DNA from: Paenibacillus thiaminolyticus
Lineage (GTDB): Bacteria > Bacillota > Bacilli > Paenibacillales > Paenibacillaceae
DNA: 64,000 nucleotides
Direction of reading: 5' to 3'
Assembly (NCBI RefSeq): GCF_007066085.1
Contig: NZ_CP041405.1
Span: 3,197,001-3,261,000 of the forward strand
Of this stretch, positions 48,258 to 57,558 are shown in pieces. Below the pieces are notes generated by a model. That model was given only the letters and a program-made list of their open reading frames with translations. It was not told where the DNA came from and made no database searches. The translations under genes and the position numbers were made by a program. The number at the start of each line of letters is the position of its first letter. Within the stretch, counting starts at the first letter, position 1.

Positions 48258-49192
48258 ATAACGTCAATCTCCATTTTTCTCAGAATGTTAGCATGATCTT
48301 CTCTCGGAAATTCATAAAGTGAATGAAAGTTATCCTTCATATTGGACCTAAACCCTAGTTTTATATGGAGTTCTTTTAATACTTCAATTGTCTTATGGTT
48401 ATAAGAGTTACATGGATGTGACATACAATCAGGTTTCTCTCCAATAATAGCTGAAAGAACCTGTAGATTGGTTTTGTACTCATTCATCTGTTCCCTACTA
48501 TCTAAATCAGCCGTTGATGTAGGGTGGGAGTGCGTATGTAGTCCGATCTTGTGTCCCTTTTTATGTAATTCTAAAACATTCTCCCTAGTCATCCAAAGTT
48601 TATTTTTTAAGGAATAAAAATCTATATTATATTCGTACAGCATCGCTTCCATAAGTCGGTGATATTTCGTAGCTTTCAAAATCTGATCTCTTAGATATCG
48701 AAATGTCCGATCGTTATCCGTATAAAAGGAAAAATCCTTTAAATATGATGACGGGATAAAATTGTCTAAGGATTTGATAACCTCAGCTCCATATTCCGAC
48801 TTCTTAGCTAAAGTAAAAAATGCATGATAAAAATCATCTACATCTTGGAAGTATGCAAACCTAAAGTATCTGTAAATCTCCAGTTTTTCTAATTTTCCTT
48901 CTAATGGAGATGTATATACAAACCAAAATGCTTTCAAACTGAACTTTTGTAACACGGGATAGGCTATATCATATTGACATTTAAGGTTATCGTCGAAGCT
49001 TAAACAAAGCTCATTATGTTTCAAAGTGCCGCGTAACGCCTTATCCATCCATTCATCTGCTGATAATATGTCATTATTCTTTTGTAAATATAGGATCATT
49101 TCTTCTAATTTACCTGCCGATATCGAACCCTGACCACGAATATGTTCAGAATCATCATGAAAATGATGAAACATTATGCCATGAGGTTTCAT
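48254..49192 (-). CDS. Polysaccharide-deacetylase-family protein
   Basis: 312-residue NodB-like protein. Metal-site motifs are LSFDDNLKCQYD (D-D) and GLHTHSHPT (HxxxH type); a late SHPCNSYN stretch fits the family. There is no signal peptide, so it acts in the cytoplasm, perhaps on an activated sugar. It is first in a two-gene unit with the formyltransferase, behind a SigD-type promoter. Removal of an N-acetyl group followed by N-formylation is the suggested joint job (inference). Confidence 0.8.
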   Translation of the reverse strand: MKPHGIMFHHFHDDSEHIRGQGSISAGKLEEMILYLQKNNDILSADEWMDKALRGTLKHNELCLSFDDNLKCQYDIAYPVLQKFSLKAFWFVYTSPLEGKLEKLEIYRYFRFAYFQDVDDFYHAFFTLAKKSEYGAEVIKSLDNFIPSSYLKDFSFYTDNDRTFRYLRDQILKATKYHRLMEAMLYEYNIDFYSLKNKLWMTRENVLELHKKGHKIGLHTHSHPTSTADLDSREQMNEYKTNLQVLSAIIGEKPDCMSHPCNSYNHKTIEVLKELHIKLGFRSNMKDNFHSLYEFPREDHANILRKMEIDVI

Positions 49193-49239
49193 GTAAATTC
49201 TCCTATTACTTATAAACTGTAAACCAAATCCTAATGTAT

Positions 49240-49267
49240 ATATCGGTCTTTAAGAGATAATTATTTA
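49240..49267 (-). promoter_or_regulatory. SigD-type promoter of the deacetylase/formyltransferase pair
   Basis: Reverse strand: TAAA (49264-49267), 16 bases, ACCGATAT (49240-49247), against the SigD consensus TAAA-N15-GCCGATAT. The -10 matches in seven of eight positions. It lies about 50 bases before the deacetylase start. Confidence 0.7.
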
Positions 49268-49316
49268 TCTTCAGATCATATAAATTACACCAGAAGAATC
49301 CTCCACAAGAACAAAA

Positions 49317-49343
49317 AAATCCTGGCACTTAGTGCCAGGATTT
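49317..49343 (-). terminator. Terminator of the cold-shock gene
   Basis: Near-perfect inverted repeat aaatcctggcact / agtgccaggattt followed on the reverse strand by seven T residues. It lies about 50 bases after the stop codon. Confidence 0.9.
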
Positions 49344-49390
49344 CGTCTAGCTAATCGGAATCATATATAATTCGACTCACGTCGGTATAA

Positions 49391-49588
49391 TTACAGTTTG
49401 ATTACGTTAGCTGCTTGTGGACCGCGTGCGCCTTCCACGATATCGAACTCAACTTCTTGACCTTCTTCCAGAGTCTTGAAGCCGTCCGATTGGATAGCGG
49501 AGAAGTGAACAAACACGTCGTTGCCTTCTGCAGTCTCGATAAAGCCATAGCCCTTTTCAGCGTTAAACCATTTTACTTTACCTTGCAT
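49391..49588 (-). CDS. Cold-shock protein (CspA family)
   Basis: 65-residue single-stranded nucleic-acid-binding protein; RNP1 KGYGFIE and RNP2 VFVHF are intact. Acts as an RNA chaperone. It is a one-gene unit with its own promoter and terminator, placed inside the glycosylation island between the CMP-transferase and the deacetylase. Its 5' leader of about 50 bases includes a possible stem (tcttcactgatttgaaga). Confidence 0.95.
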   Translation of the reverse strand: MQGKVKWFNAEKGYGFIETAEGNDVFVHFSAIQSDGFKTLEEGQEVEFDIVEGARGPQAANVIKL

Positions 49589-49643
49589 GTCGATAACATT
49601 CCCTTCATCTTCAAATCAGTGAAGATTGTCCTTCACAATTCCG

Positions 49644-49672
49644 ACTATATCACTGGCTGGAAGCGTTGTCAA
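49644..49672 (-). promoter_or_regulatory. SigA-type promoter of the cold-shock gene
   Basis: Reverse strand: perfect -35 TTGACA (49667-49672), 17-base spacer, -10 TATAGT (49644-49649). It overlaps the last codons of the CMP-transferase gene. Confidence 0.85.
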
Positions 49673-50450
49673 TGGAAATGTTGATGTTCGACTTATAATC
49701 ATAAATATTCTTAATATTTATGTACACTTCCTCAAACCCTTTATTGTCTTGGAGTAACTTTATATATATGTATTCCATCCATTGGAAATCTTGCTCGCAG
49801 TCGATATCTAGTACAAGCGTGTCCTCCATTTCAACCATTCCGCAGTTGCCGTCAAAAAGGTGCTCCGCAGTAATAAGGTAACTTGGGTCATATGCATAAA
49901 TAGAGGCGTTCATGTCATAAGTTTGGGGTACCTGTTGTCTTGCTGTGTATCTTGCCTCTTGAACTAATCTCGCCTTTCCGGCTTCATCTTTCACCATATT
50001 GAAGAATGGGCTTCTTCTAGACCTAACCACTGAAAATACTACATCCAAATCCTTGTTTTCATTTTTCAAATCAATGACCCGTATAATATCATTCACCGTT
50101 CTTATCGGTGATGTAATATCCAAATCTAATACAAGGTCATAATTAATGCCCGTATAATCACTGGTCTTCAATAAAGTATCGCGTATTACATTGAGTTTAC
50201 TAACATGTTCTCCAGCCAACGCCTGTTCTCTGTTTACTAAAATAAAGTTGCGAAAAGACTTAGTTAACTCTATAATTTCCATGCTGTCCGTATTTATGGC
50301 CACATCAACGTAATGATTTAGTTGCTCCATCAACAAATCAATGACAGAAAATGTATAAAGGACCAGAGGATAGCCGTTAAAAATTTTTGTATTTTTCCCC
50401 TTTACCCCTTTGGAACCGGCCCTTCCACAAACCGTGATGAGTATATTCAT
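49650..50450 (-). CDS. legF: CMP-nonulosonate cytidylyltransferase (NeuA/LegF family)
   Basis: Activates a nonulosonic acid with CTP for transfer. The 266-residue protein has the N-terminal CTP motif CGRAGSKGVKGKN and the conserved acidic stretches LDLDITSPIRT and LDIDCEQDFQ. It is the last gene of the long operon and overlaps the oxidoreductase gene by four bases (ATGA). That it acts on legionaminic rather than sialic acid is inferred from the upstream genes. Confidence 0.85.
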   Translation of the reverse strand: MNILITVCGRAGSKGVKGKNTKIFNGYPLVLYTFSVIDLLMEQLNHYVDVAINTDSMEIIELTKSFRNFILVNREQALAGEHVSKLNVIRDTLLKTSDYTGINYDLVLDLDITSPIRTVNDIIRVIDLKNENKDLDVVFSVVRSRRSPFFNMVKDEAGKARLVQEARYTARQQVPQTYDMNASIYAYDPSYLITAEHLFDGNCGMVEMEDTLVLDIDCEQDFQWMEYIYIKLLQDNKGFEEVYINIKNIYDYKSNINISIDNASSQ

Positions 50451-51370
50451 TGTAATATTTCTCCCTTAGCAAGCATTAGAACCTTATAAGCATGAACTAA
50501 ATCGTTAAAGTTGTCTTTCTCGGTAACGACTTCGTTTAAAAAATAATTCAGCTCGTTCAGATACATTACGTTCGTTTCCTCGCGGATCTGGTCAATAAGA
50601 CCATTTTTTTTTGATGTGATCGTATCTTGCAAAAGATCACATACAATTAAGTCCTCGTTTGTTGTTAGCTCTATTTTTCTCTGTGGATATATTCCGAAAT
50701 AGTCTAAATGAACCTCTACAATTTTATCGTCATACTCCATCGTATATACCGCAATATCGTTACTGTCTATGCTCAGATTCGATTTCTTGCCTAATAAAAC
50801 ATTCACTCGCGATGGAAATCCGAATAAATAAGTTACATAGTCCAGTTCATGGATACAGTCCAACTCTACTCCTCCGCCTAAATCTTTCATGGCTGAATAA
50901 CTGTTACGATAATCCATGTTTCTCCAATGGGGCAAATAAGAAGAGCAGATCACTCTTACGGAATAAATGTCTTTGTCTGCTATAAATTCTCTTAGTCTCA
51001 TCATGATATTTTTAAAACGCAAGGGAGCGGCAACATAAACTTTATGTGATTGTATTTTCATTGCTTCTATATTATGCTTGCGATCAAATAGTGGTTTCTC
51101 TACAAAAAAATACCGCGCCCTTTTCTTAATAGAGTTCAAGGTCTCGTAGTGATAAGAGGTAGGATTCGTAATAAATGCAGCATCATAATTTCCTGTAATT
51201 TCATCCATGCTGTAAAAATTGGTTGCAACACTGCTCACATGGGCATTATTTTGTTTATTCGTTCTATAAGCATGTACTTCTAAAGCGATATACTTCTGCT
51301 CACATAGCGTTCGTAAATTTTTTAGATGCCTTTGCCCAATTGAACCCAGGCCAAAAAATATAACTTTCAA
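50447..51370 (-). CDS. Gfo/Idh/MocA-family oxidoreductase
   Basis: 307 residues: N-terminal Rossmann domain (FFGLGSIGQRHLKNL), the EKP motif in FVEKPLFD, and the C-terminal alpha/beta domain. NAD(P)-dependent sugar dehydrogenase in a nonulosonate cluster, comparable in position to PtmA-type or sialic-acid-modifying oxidoreductases. It directly follows a second member of the same family, only one base apart. Confidence 0.8.
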   Translation of the reverse strand: MKVIFFGLGSIGQRHLKNLRTLCEQKYIALEVHAYRTNKQNNAHVSSVATNFYSMDEITGNYDAAFITNPTSYHYETLNSIKKRARYFFVEKPLFDRKHNIEAMKIQSHKVYVAAPLRFKNIMMRLREFIADKDIYSVRVICSSYLPHWRNMDYRNSYSAMKDLGGGVELDCIHELDYVTYLFGFPSRVNVLLGKKSNLSIDSNDIAVYTMEYDDKIVEVHLDYFGIYPQRKIELTTNEDLIVCDLLQDTITSKKNGLIDQIREETNVMYLNELNYFLNEVVTEKDNFNDLVHAYKVLMLAKGEILQ

Positions 51371-52354
51371 TTAAATGTCCCCTTCAACCCCATCTATGAC
51401 CTGCAAAATGTACTTATCCTTTTCAAATGAGTATTTTGGTTCAGTTATTTTGCCAGAAATGTATCTGATAAACTCATTTAGTTCCTCCAAATATGCATCT
51501 TCAATGATGGACGAAGCATATGCTTTATCATTTATGAAATCATTGTACAATATAATGTTATCCATTTTATTTTTCTCATTGTTCCAAACTTGCAAGCCAG
51601 TCGGCGAACCATTCCATTGTACCTGGAACTCCTCACCTATTAACTCGAAATCTCTCTTTGCTATCTTGGATACCACATTAACATTTATCGTCCCGACAGT
51701 TCCGTTGTTATGTTCCAAAATAACGGAATAATTATCTGGATAATCAATGTCCAGATTAGATACTTTATTTTTTACAACCAAATAATTATTAATATGACCA
51801 AATACTTCGGTAATCCAAGGCAGTTCAATGGCCAATATCTCCCTGCATCCATTAGTTTCTTTATGTGCTACAAAGAAATCCCGATACGACTCCCACGGAT
51901 GCCAATCCTTTAGATACTGACCTACATGATATCTATAGAACATTTTTCTGTTGGATTTCTCTACTAACGAATTTATATATTGGATTTCTTTCCGGTACAA
52001 AAAAGTCGAAGATAGAAATAATTTCACATCATTCTTTGCAGCTAAATCAAGAATCTCGTCATAGTATTCACTGTTTAAGTTTATCTCCGTGAACACATGA
52101 AGTCGATAGTCTATCGCTTGCTTTATCATATCTTGATGCGTATTGGGGGAGGTACAAATTATAACGGCCAATAAATTACTATCCCTTAGTTCCTCTAAGG
52201 TGCTGTATGTCTCAATTCCCAATAAGCTTAGCGCCTCATCCCGTCGGTCTTTTCTCAAATCCACACCATAGATGATGATATCCCTAACATTTTTTTGCAA
52301 GAGCTTTATTCTTCTTTTTCCCATCGAACCTAAACCGATGACCGCTATTTCCAT
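51371..52354 (-). CDS. Gfo/Idh/MocA-family oxidoreductase, atypical
   Basis: 327 residues with a Rossmann start AVIGLGSMGKRRIKLL. Where the family has EKP it reads FTEINLNSEY, so the usual catalytic lysine position is changed. It is adjacent to a more typical member and may form a complex with it or have another reaction. The sequence is AT-rich like the rest of the island. Confidence 0.78.
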   Translation of the reverse strand: MEIAVIGLGSMGKRRIKLLQKNVRDIIIYGVDLRKDRRDEALSLLGIETYSTLEELRDSNLLAVIICTSPNTHQDMIKQAIDYRLHVFTEINLNSEYYDEILDLAAKNDVKLFLSSTFLYRKEIQYINSLVEKSNRKMFYRYHVGQYLKDWHPWESYRDFFVAHKETNGCREILAIELPWITEVFGHINNYLVVKNKVSNLDIDYPDNYSVILEHNNGTVGTINVNVVSKIAKRDFELIGEEFQVQWNGSPTGLQVWNNEKNKMDNIILYNDFINDKAYASSIIEDAYLEELNEFIRYISGKITEPKYSFEKDKYILQVIDGVEGDI

Positions 52355-52422
52355 ATATTCTCCATCCTATTTGTTCTAACTATAGATTATTAATATGTAC
52401 CCATAAAGAGTTCAAAACTTAA

Positions 52423-53475
52423 TTAAATAACTCCCGTTTCTAAATCGAAATTAGCCCGCTTGAAGTCATCCATTCGTCCTATGTCAATCCAGTACTCGCG
52501 AATAGGAAAGACTGTGGTTTCATAATTGTTTTCAATAAGCTTCTGAAACAATTCTGGCATATCGTAATATCTTCCTTTCGGAATGAACTGCAATGTCTCA
52601 GGTTGAAGAACATAAAGTCCGCCGTTAATAAAATATCGTTGAACAGGTTTTTCCTCTATCCCAAGCAACTTATAATCATTTGTACGTACAACACCATAAG
52701 GAACTTGGTATTCGAACTCACGGACACCCATCGTTGCCATAGCTTTATTCTCTATGTGATATTCTAATAGACGATCGAAATTAACTTTAGTAAGCAAATC
52801 TCCATTCATTACAAAAAAAGGTTCAGTGATACCCATGTCGCTCAAGTAACTGAGTGCTCCGGCTGTTCCAAGGCGTTCCGACTCATTTATGTAAGTAATC
52901 CCTATGCCCCATTTTGAACCATCCCCGAAATACTCTTTAATCATATCGGCGTGATAGTTGACGGATATAAAGTAGTTATGGAATCCATATTCCATGAAAT
53001 TTTCGATGATTAATTCCAATATCGGTTTGTCTCCAAGTTTCAACAAGGGTTTGGGACAATCGTCAGTTAACGGTCGTAAACGAGTACCCAGACCACCCGC
53101 CATCAATACTATGGGATTAGAATACTGTTTTTTCTCAATAAAATTGTCCATCAGTTCGATTCGAGCAAGTCTTCCTTCGTCATCCACCACCGGAATTTGC
53201 CGCAGCTGTTTCTTTTTCATTAGCATAAAAATGCTTTGTCTGCTATCGCTAAAACGGGCCACGACAGGATTTTCATTCATAATCTCGGTAACAGGGCTTT
53301 GAAGAGATACGCCCCTCAAAATTCCTCGCCGGACATCTCCATCCGTGACGGTTCCTAATAATCTATGTTCGCCGTCTACTACAAGCGCAATTTGCAGCCC
53401 TGATAAGTCTATTTTTTCTATCACCTGAAAAATAGAGGTGTCCGCGCTAACCCATAGCTTCTTCCAGTCTATCAT
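52423..53475 (-). CDS. ptmE: CBS-domain nucleotidyltransferase, PtmE-like
   Basis: 350 residues: two CBS domains (about 1-115, LLGTVTDGDVRRGIL, IMNENPVVA, RQIPVVDDEGRL) followed by a sugar-phosphate nucleotidyltransferase domain (LMAGGLGTRLRPLTDDCPKP, about 122 on). In Campylobacter, PtmE with this layout makes GDP-glucosamine for legionaminic-acid synthesis. It overlaps the acetyltransferase gene by four bases. Confidence 0.85.
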   Translation of the reverse strand: MIDWKKLWVSADTSIFQVIEKIDLSGLQIALVVDGEHRLLGTVTDGDVRRGILRGVSLQSPVTEIMNENPVVARFSDSRQSIFMLMKKKQLRQIPVVDDEGRLARIELMDNFIEKKQYSNPIVLMAGGLGTRLRPLTDDCPKPLLKLGDKPILELIIENFMEYGFHNYFISVNYHADMIKEYFGDGSKWGIGITYINESERLGTAGALSYLSDMGITEPFFVMNGDLLTKVNFDRLLEYHIENKAMATMGVREFEYQVPYGVVRTNDYKLLGIEEKPVQRYFINGGLYVLQPETLQFIPKGRYYDMPELFQKLIENNYETTVFPIREYWIDIGRMDDFKRANFDLETGVI

Positions 53476-54134
53476 TTTGAAACCTCCTTCGCTGGAACTC
53501 CATACGCTTTTTTGTTACTTGGTAACGTATGAAGAACAAGAGAACCCGCTCCTATCACGCATGAATCACCAATATGTATGTTTTGTACAACGGTTGCACC
53601 AGCGCCGATAAATACAGAGCAGCCTATAATAACTGAGCCACATATGGTAGCACCCGGAGAAATATGCGAATGACTCCCAATAATTGTGTCATGATCAATA
53701 GAGGCACGCGTATTAATAATAACGTTATCTCCTATAGTCACTCCCGGTTGAATGACACTTCCTGCCACAACTTGTACTCCTGCACCAAGGCTTGCCGTTG
53801 CGGAAATGACTGCAGCAGGATGAATAACTTGCTTAAAGTCATAACCTAGAGAAGTAAACTTCTCATAGAGCCGCCTTCTGAGGGAAGAATCCCCTACCAA
53901 GCCAATGCCATTAACTAGACTTACTTCCGCAGGATGATAACGGAAAATTACTTCATCGTCTCCTATATATTTCAGTTCCTCGGACAAAGCACCGGAGGCA
54001 TTGATATCTGTATATCCAATAATGTTGACTTTACACTCATTTAAGATATCCAGTAATACTTTTGCGTGCCCTCCTCCACCTAAGATGATTACTGGTTTTT
54101 TGGAGCTTTTGTCTATTTCTGAATAGAAAGTCAT
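53472..54134 (-). CDS. NeuD/PglD-like sugar acetyltransferase
   Basis: 220 residues: an N-terminal sugar-binding domain (VIILGGGGHAKVLLDIL) and a C-terminal left-handed beta helix of hexapeptide repeats (IGDNVIINTRASIDHDTIIG). It could be LegH, acetylating the 4-amino group of the intermediate, or an O-acetyltransferase acting on the final sugar. It overlaps legI by four bases. Confidence 0.82.
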   Translation of the reverse strand: MTFYSEIDKSSKKPVIILGGGGHAKVLLDILNECKVNIIGYTDINASGALSEELKYIGDDEVIFRYHPAEVSLVNGIGLVGDSSLRRRLYEKFTSLGYDFKQVIHPAAVISATASLGAGVQVVAGSVIQPGVTIGDNVIINTRASIDHDTIIGSHSHISPGATICGSVIIGCSVFIGAGATVVQNIHIGDSCVIGAGSLVLHTLPSNKKAYGVPAKEVSK

Positions 54135-55201
54135 AATATCTCGTCAGTCTGGTAGTCTTTTTCTGCTTGGCTACCGATTATTTCCCAGTATTTCATTGGG
54201 GAGATTCCGTTTCCTGGGCGCTTTGTTGTGAGGTTATCCTTCGTCCACACTTCACCGTTTCGGACTGGCTTGGCAGCGACTAGGCTTTTACGTGCAACAG
54301 GAATATTTTTACTTTCTGATCGAGTCGGAAATTTCCGTTTCAATCCCATAGCTGCTTCCACCTGACGAACGGATTGAACTAACTGATATAATTCTTGCGG
54401 CTCTAAGGAAGCTTGGTGATCCGGTCCCGGTAAATTTTTATCTAGCGTAAAGTGTTTTTCAATAACACTAACTCCAAGGGCAACGGAAGCGGTAGCTGCA
54501 GCAATCCCATTTGTATGGTCAGAGAATCCAGTAGAAAGATCAAATGCTTGGCTAAGCGTATTTATCACTTGTAAATTTACTTCGTCAAATGGAGTTGGGT
54601 ATTCTGTTGTACAGTGAAGTAAAGTCACCATTTCCTTCAGAATGCTGTGACCATTATCTGTCCTATAACATTCTTTTATATCCTGAAAAGATACAGGTTC
54701 TTGTTGATGTAAGTAGCCATATGCCAATACAGACAAAGCATCTTCAATCTCACCCAATGTCCCCATTCCGGTTGATAGGATCACCGGAAGCCCACTGCGC
54801 GCCACATTCATTAGTAAAGGTCCATTCGTTAAATCGCCCGAGGACAGCTTTATTCTTGAAACTCCACATCTTTCAACCAAAAAAGTCAGACTTTCCGAAT
54901 CGAATGGAGTTGAAATGAATTCAATTCCCTCTTCTCTGCATAAATCGATTAGAGTCATATGGTCATTTTGACTTAATTCCAAATTTTGAAGCAACTCATA
55001 TTGGGAAGCTGCCTGGCTATGCTTCTTCTGATAATCGGCTATTTCAGCACTTGTGGTCACAAGATTCTGTGCTTTAAATGTTTGGAACTTGATTGCATCC
55101 GCCCCCGATTGTGCCGCGACGCGCACGAGCTCTTTTGCTAATTCTAACGAGCCATTATGATTAACTCCTGCTTCTGCAATTATCATTGTTCGCTTATTCA
55201 T
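54131..55201 (-). CDS. legI: N,N'-diacetyllegionaminate synthase (NeuB family)
   Basis: Condenses a 6-deoxy-diacetamido hexose with phosphoenolpyruvate to form the nine-carbon acid. The 356-residue protein has the N-terminal barrel (IIAEAGVNHNGSLELAKELV, DAIKFQTFKAQNL) and C-terminal SAF antifreeze-like domain (SLVAAKPVRNGEVWTKDNL). Sialic-acid synthase specificity cannot be excluded from this protein alone; LegB and LegC beside it favour legionaminate. Confidence 0.88.
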   Translation of the reverse strand: MNKRTMIIAEAGVNHNGSLELAKELVRVAAQSGADAIKFQTFKAQNLVTTSAEIADYQKKHSQAASQYELLQNLELSQNDHMTLIDLCREEGIEFISTPFDSESLTFLVERCGVSRIKLSSGDLTNGPLLMNVARSGLPVILSTGMGTLGEIEDALSVLAYGYLHQQEPVSFQDIKECYRTDNGHSILKEMVTLLHCTTEYPTPFDEVNLQVINTLSQAFDLSTGFSDHTNGIAAATASVALGVSVIEKHFTLDKNLPGPDHQASLEPQELYQLVQSVRQVEAAMGLKRKFPTRSESKNIPVARKSLVAAKPVRNGEVWTKDNLTTKRPGNGISPMKYWEIIGSQAEKDYQTDEIL

Positions 55202-55218
55202 TTCTAACCCCCATCATG

Positions 55219-56376
55219 CTAGAAACAATCATAAAACTTTTTTTTAGGCGCATGAGTCAGCTTTATGTTTTTTAGTATTTCTTTAATAGATTCTGAAGCT
55301 CCCCCTGATCCGTAAGCCGGTACTTGTCGTTGCACATCCCCTTGAAAAGATCCTGAAAGAACTAAGCGGAGAGCCTTTACAATTTGATGAGTTTGTGGTT
55401 GACAATCGACGATTGATTTGCTCCGCAGGCGGCCTTGCTGCCGGTCTCCGATATTAACTGTAGCCACCTTCATAGCCGGTGCCTCAATAATGCCGCTGGA
55501 TGAATTACCGACTACGGCTGCTGCATATTTCATTGCACTTAAATATTTAACCTGCCCTAACGAAGCGCTCACATAAACATTATCCGCTCTTGTTCTAGCA
55601 TAATCTTCAATTAAGCCTATAAGTTCACGTCCTCCAGCATCTGCGTTAGGTTTAGTTATAATGACAGCATAGTCATTAAACTGTTCAAGTGCCTTCAGTA
55701 ACTCTTGAAATGATAAAGCAGAAGAATGCTGTCCCAGAGTATCAGGATGATAGGTCACCAGAAAGTAAGGACGATCCAAATGAAACTGCAATGCTTGGCT
55801 CAACTCGTTTTGAGATAGCAGTTTTGTTTTGGTCAAGTGATCTAATCCTGGGGCACCATAATTAAACACCCGTTCAGGTGCCTCTCCTAATTGAATAACC
55901 CTTTTGCGGTATGATTCCGTAGCAGTAAAGTGTATATACGCCATCTTCGTAATCGCGTGCCGGATCGACTCGTCGATAGCCCCCTCTGTAACCTCGCCTC
56001 CGTACAAATGAGCGATGGGGATATTCAGAAACATGGCTGCTTGCGCAGCGGCAAGCGTTTCGAACCGATCTCCAGTCAGCACGACTATATCGGGTTGCAG
56101 TATACGAAATGCATCCGTGAAACCGATAATTCCTAGACCGACTGACTTAGACATAGCATATCCGGTATCGCCAGACAGCAGCATATCGACTTTCCAATCT
56201 ATCGTGAACCCATCTTCTTCGATAACCTTATATGTTGCCCCGAACTCAGGAGCCAGATGCATACCGGTTGCTACCAGCTGTAATTGGAGTTCAGAATCGG
56301 AAGAGACTTCCCTCAAAAGCCAGTAGATAAGCCCATATTCAGCACGTGTGCCAGTGACAAAACATAATTTACGCAT
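55219..56376 (-). CDS. legG: Hydrolysing nucleotide-sugar 2-epimerase (NeuC/LegG family)
   Basis: Releases the nucleotide and inverts C2 of the activated sugar. The 385-residue protein starts MRKLCFVTGTRAEYGLI, with the family motifs VLTGDRFETLAAA, THY-type HLYGGEVTEGAIDE and VGNSSSGIIEAPA. It overlaps legC by eight bases and precedes legI by 17 bases. Confidence 0.87.
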   Translation of the reverse strand: MRKLCFVTGTRAEYGLIYWLLREVSSDSELQLQLVATGMHLAPEFGATYKVIEEDGFTIDWKVDMLLSGDTGYAMSKSVGLGIIGFTDAFRILQPDIVVLTGDRFETLAAAQAAMFLNIPIAHLYGGEVTEGAIDESIRHAITKMAYIHFTATESYRKRVIQLGEAPERVFNYGAPGLDHLTKTKLLSQNELSQALQFHLDRPYFLVTYHPDTLGQHSSALSFQELLKALEQFNDYAVIITKPNADAGGRELIGLIEDYARTRADNVYVSASLGQVKYLSAMKYAAAVVGNSSSGIIEAPAMKVATVNIGDRQQGRLRSKSIVDCQPQTHQIVKALRLVLSGSFQGDVQRQVPAYGSGGASESIKEILKNIKLTHAPKKKFYDCF

Positions 56377-57541
56377 AAATTTCTCCTGTCAAATGTGGAC
56401 TGCTTGGAATATTAATAATCTGATTCTGCAGAGATTCAGTTACCTTTAATGGCATCTTCGGCATTTGTTCGTACATGGAAAGTTTATGAAGCGGAGTCCA
56501 AATAGGACGTGTCATAAAACCTTTTTTGTTCGTCATCTGCAGTATAGATTCCCTTAATAGTTCATCTGGTTGCTTCAATACAATTGCATTTAGCCAGTAA
56601 TTGCTTTTTGCATAAGGCTTTTCCTGAAATATACTAACACCCTCAATGGATTCAAATGCAGTCTGGTATTTCATCGCGAGCCTGCGCTTAGCTTCAATTA
56701 ATCTCGGTAAGTACTCTAATTGAGCACATCCTAGCGCAGCATTAATATTTGGCAGCCGATAATTATACCCCACTTCCGTGTGCACAAAGTTCCATGGGTG
56801 GGGTTGTTTGGCGGTCGTAGTAATGTGTTTGGCCCGTCTAGCGATGTTTTCATCATTAGTAACGATTGCCCCGCCTCCGCCAGTAGTCATTATTTTATTT
56901 CCATTGAAGCTGAATGCTCCTATGCTTCCTATTGTCCCACAGTGTTGGCTCTTATATGTCGATCCTAAAGACTCTGCAGCATCTTCAACACATACAATAT
57001 GAAACTTGGCACATAATTCGATAAGCGGGTCCATGTCCGCAGGATGCCCAAATGTATGCATAGGAACCACAGCCCGGATAACATTTCCAGTCTTCCGGTT
57101 ATAGCAAATCCCTTCACGGACTTCAGCTATCTCGGTTAAGTAATCTTCCAGTGCAGTAGAATCAACGCCTAATGTGTGCGCAGATACATCAATAAAATGG
57201 GGAAGAGCATGACAATATGCTACTGCATTGGCTGTGGCTACAAAGGATAGAGATGGAATCAAAACTTCATCTTTCTCTTGAACACCAGCTAATAGCAAGC
57301 TAACGTGAAGAGCAGCTGTCCCATTGACGACGGCTACCGCATGCTTGGCTCCCAAATAATCCGCCAGGTCCCGTTCAAACCTTGAAACATAAGAGCCTAC
57401 TGATGATACCCAACCGCTATCTAAACAATCCTTGACGTAATTCCATTCCTCTCCTTGAAAGCGCGGTTCATGCAATGCTACTACTCCACTTTGTTGTGGC
57501 AACAACTCACTTAACTTATTAATAATGTCATTAACTATCAT
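56369..57541 (-). CDS. legC: LegC-family PLP aminotransferase
   Basis: Aminates the 4-keto sugar intermediate. The 390-residue DegT/DnrJ/EryC1-type protein has ALHEPRFQGEEWNYVKDCLDSGW at the N terminus and the PLP lysine in FNGNKIMTTGGGGA. It is placed between legB and legG. Confidence 0.87.
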   Translation of the reverse strand: MIVNDIINKLSELLPQQSGVVALHEPRFQGEEWNYVKDCLDSGWVSSVGSYVSRFERDLADYLGAKHAVAVVNGTAALHVSLLLAGVQEKDEVLIPSLSFVATANAVAYCHALPHFIDVSAHTLGVDSTALEDYLTEIAEVREGICYNRKTGNVIRAVVPMHTFGHPADMDPLIELCAKFHIVCVEDAAESLGSTYKSQHCGTIGSIGAFSFNGNKIMTTGGGGAIVTNDENIARRAKHITTTAKQPHPWNFVHTEVGYNYRLPNINAALGCAQLEYLPRLIEAKRRLAMKYQTAFESIEGVSIFQEKPYAKSNYWLNAIVLKQPDELLRESILQMTNKKGFMTRPIWTPLHKLSMYEQMPKMPLKVTESLQNQIINIPSSPHLTGEIYA

Positions 57542-57558
57542 GGTCCATCGCCTGATTT

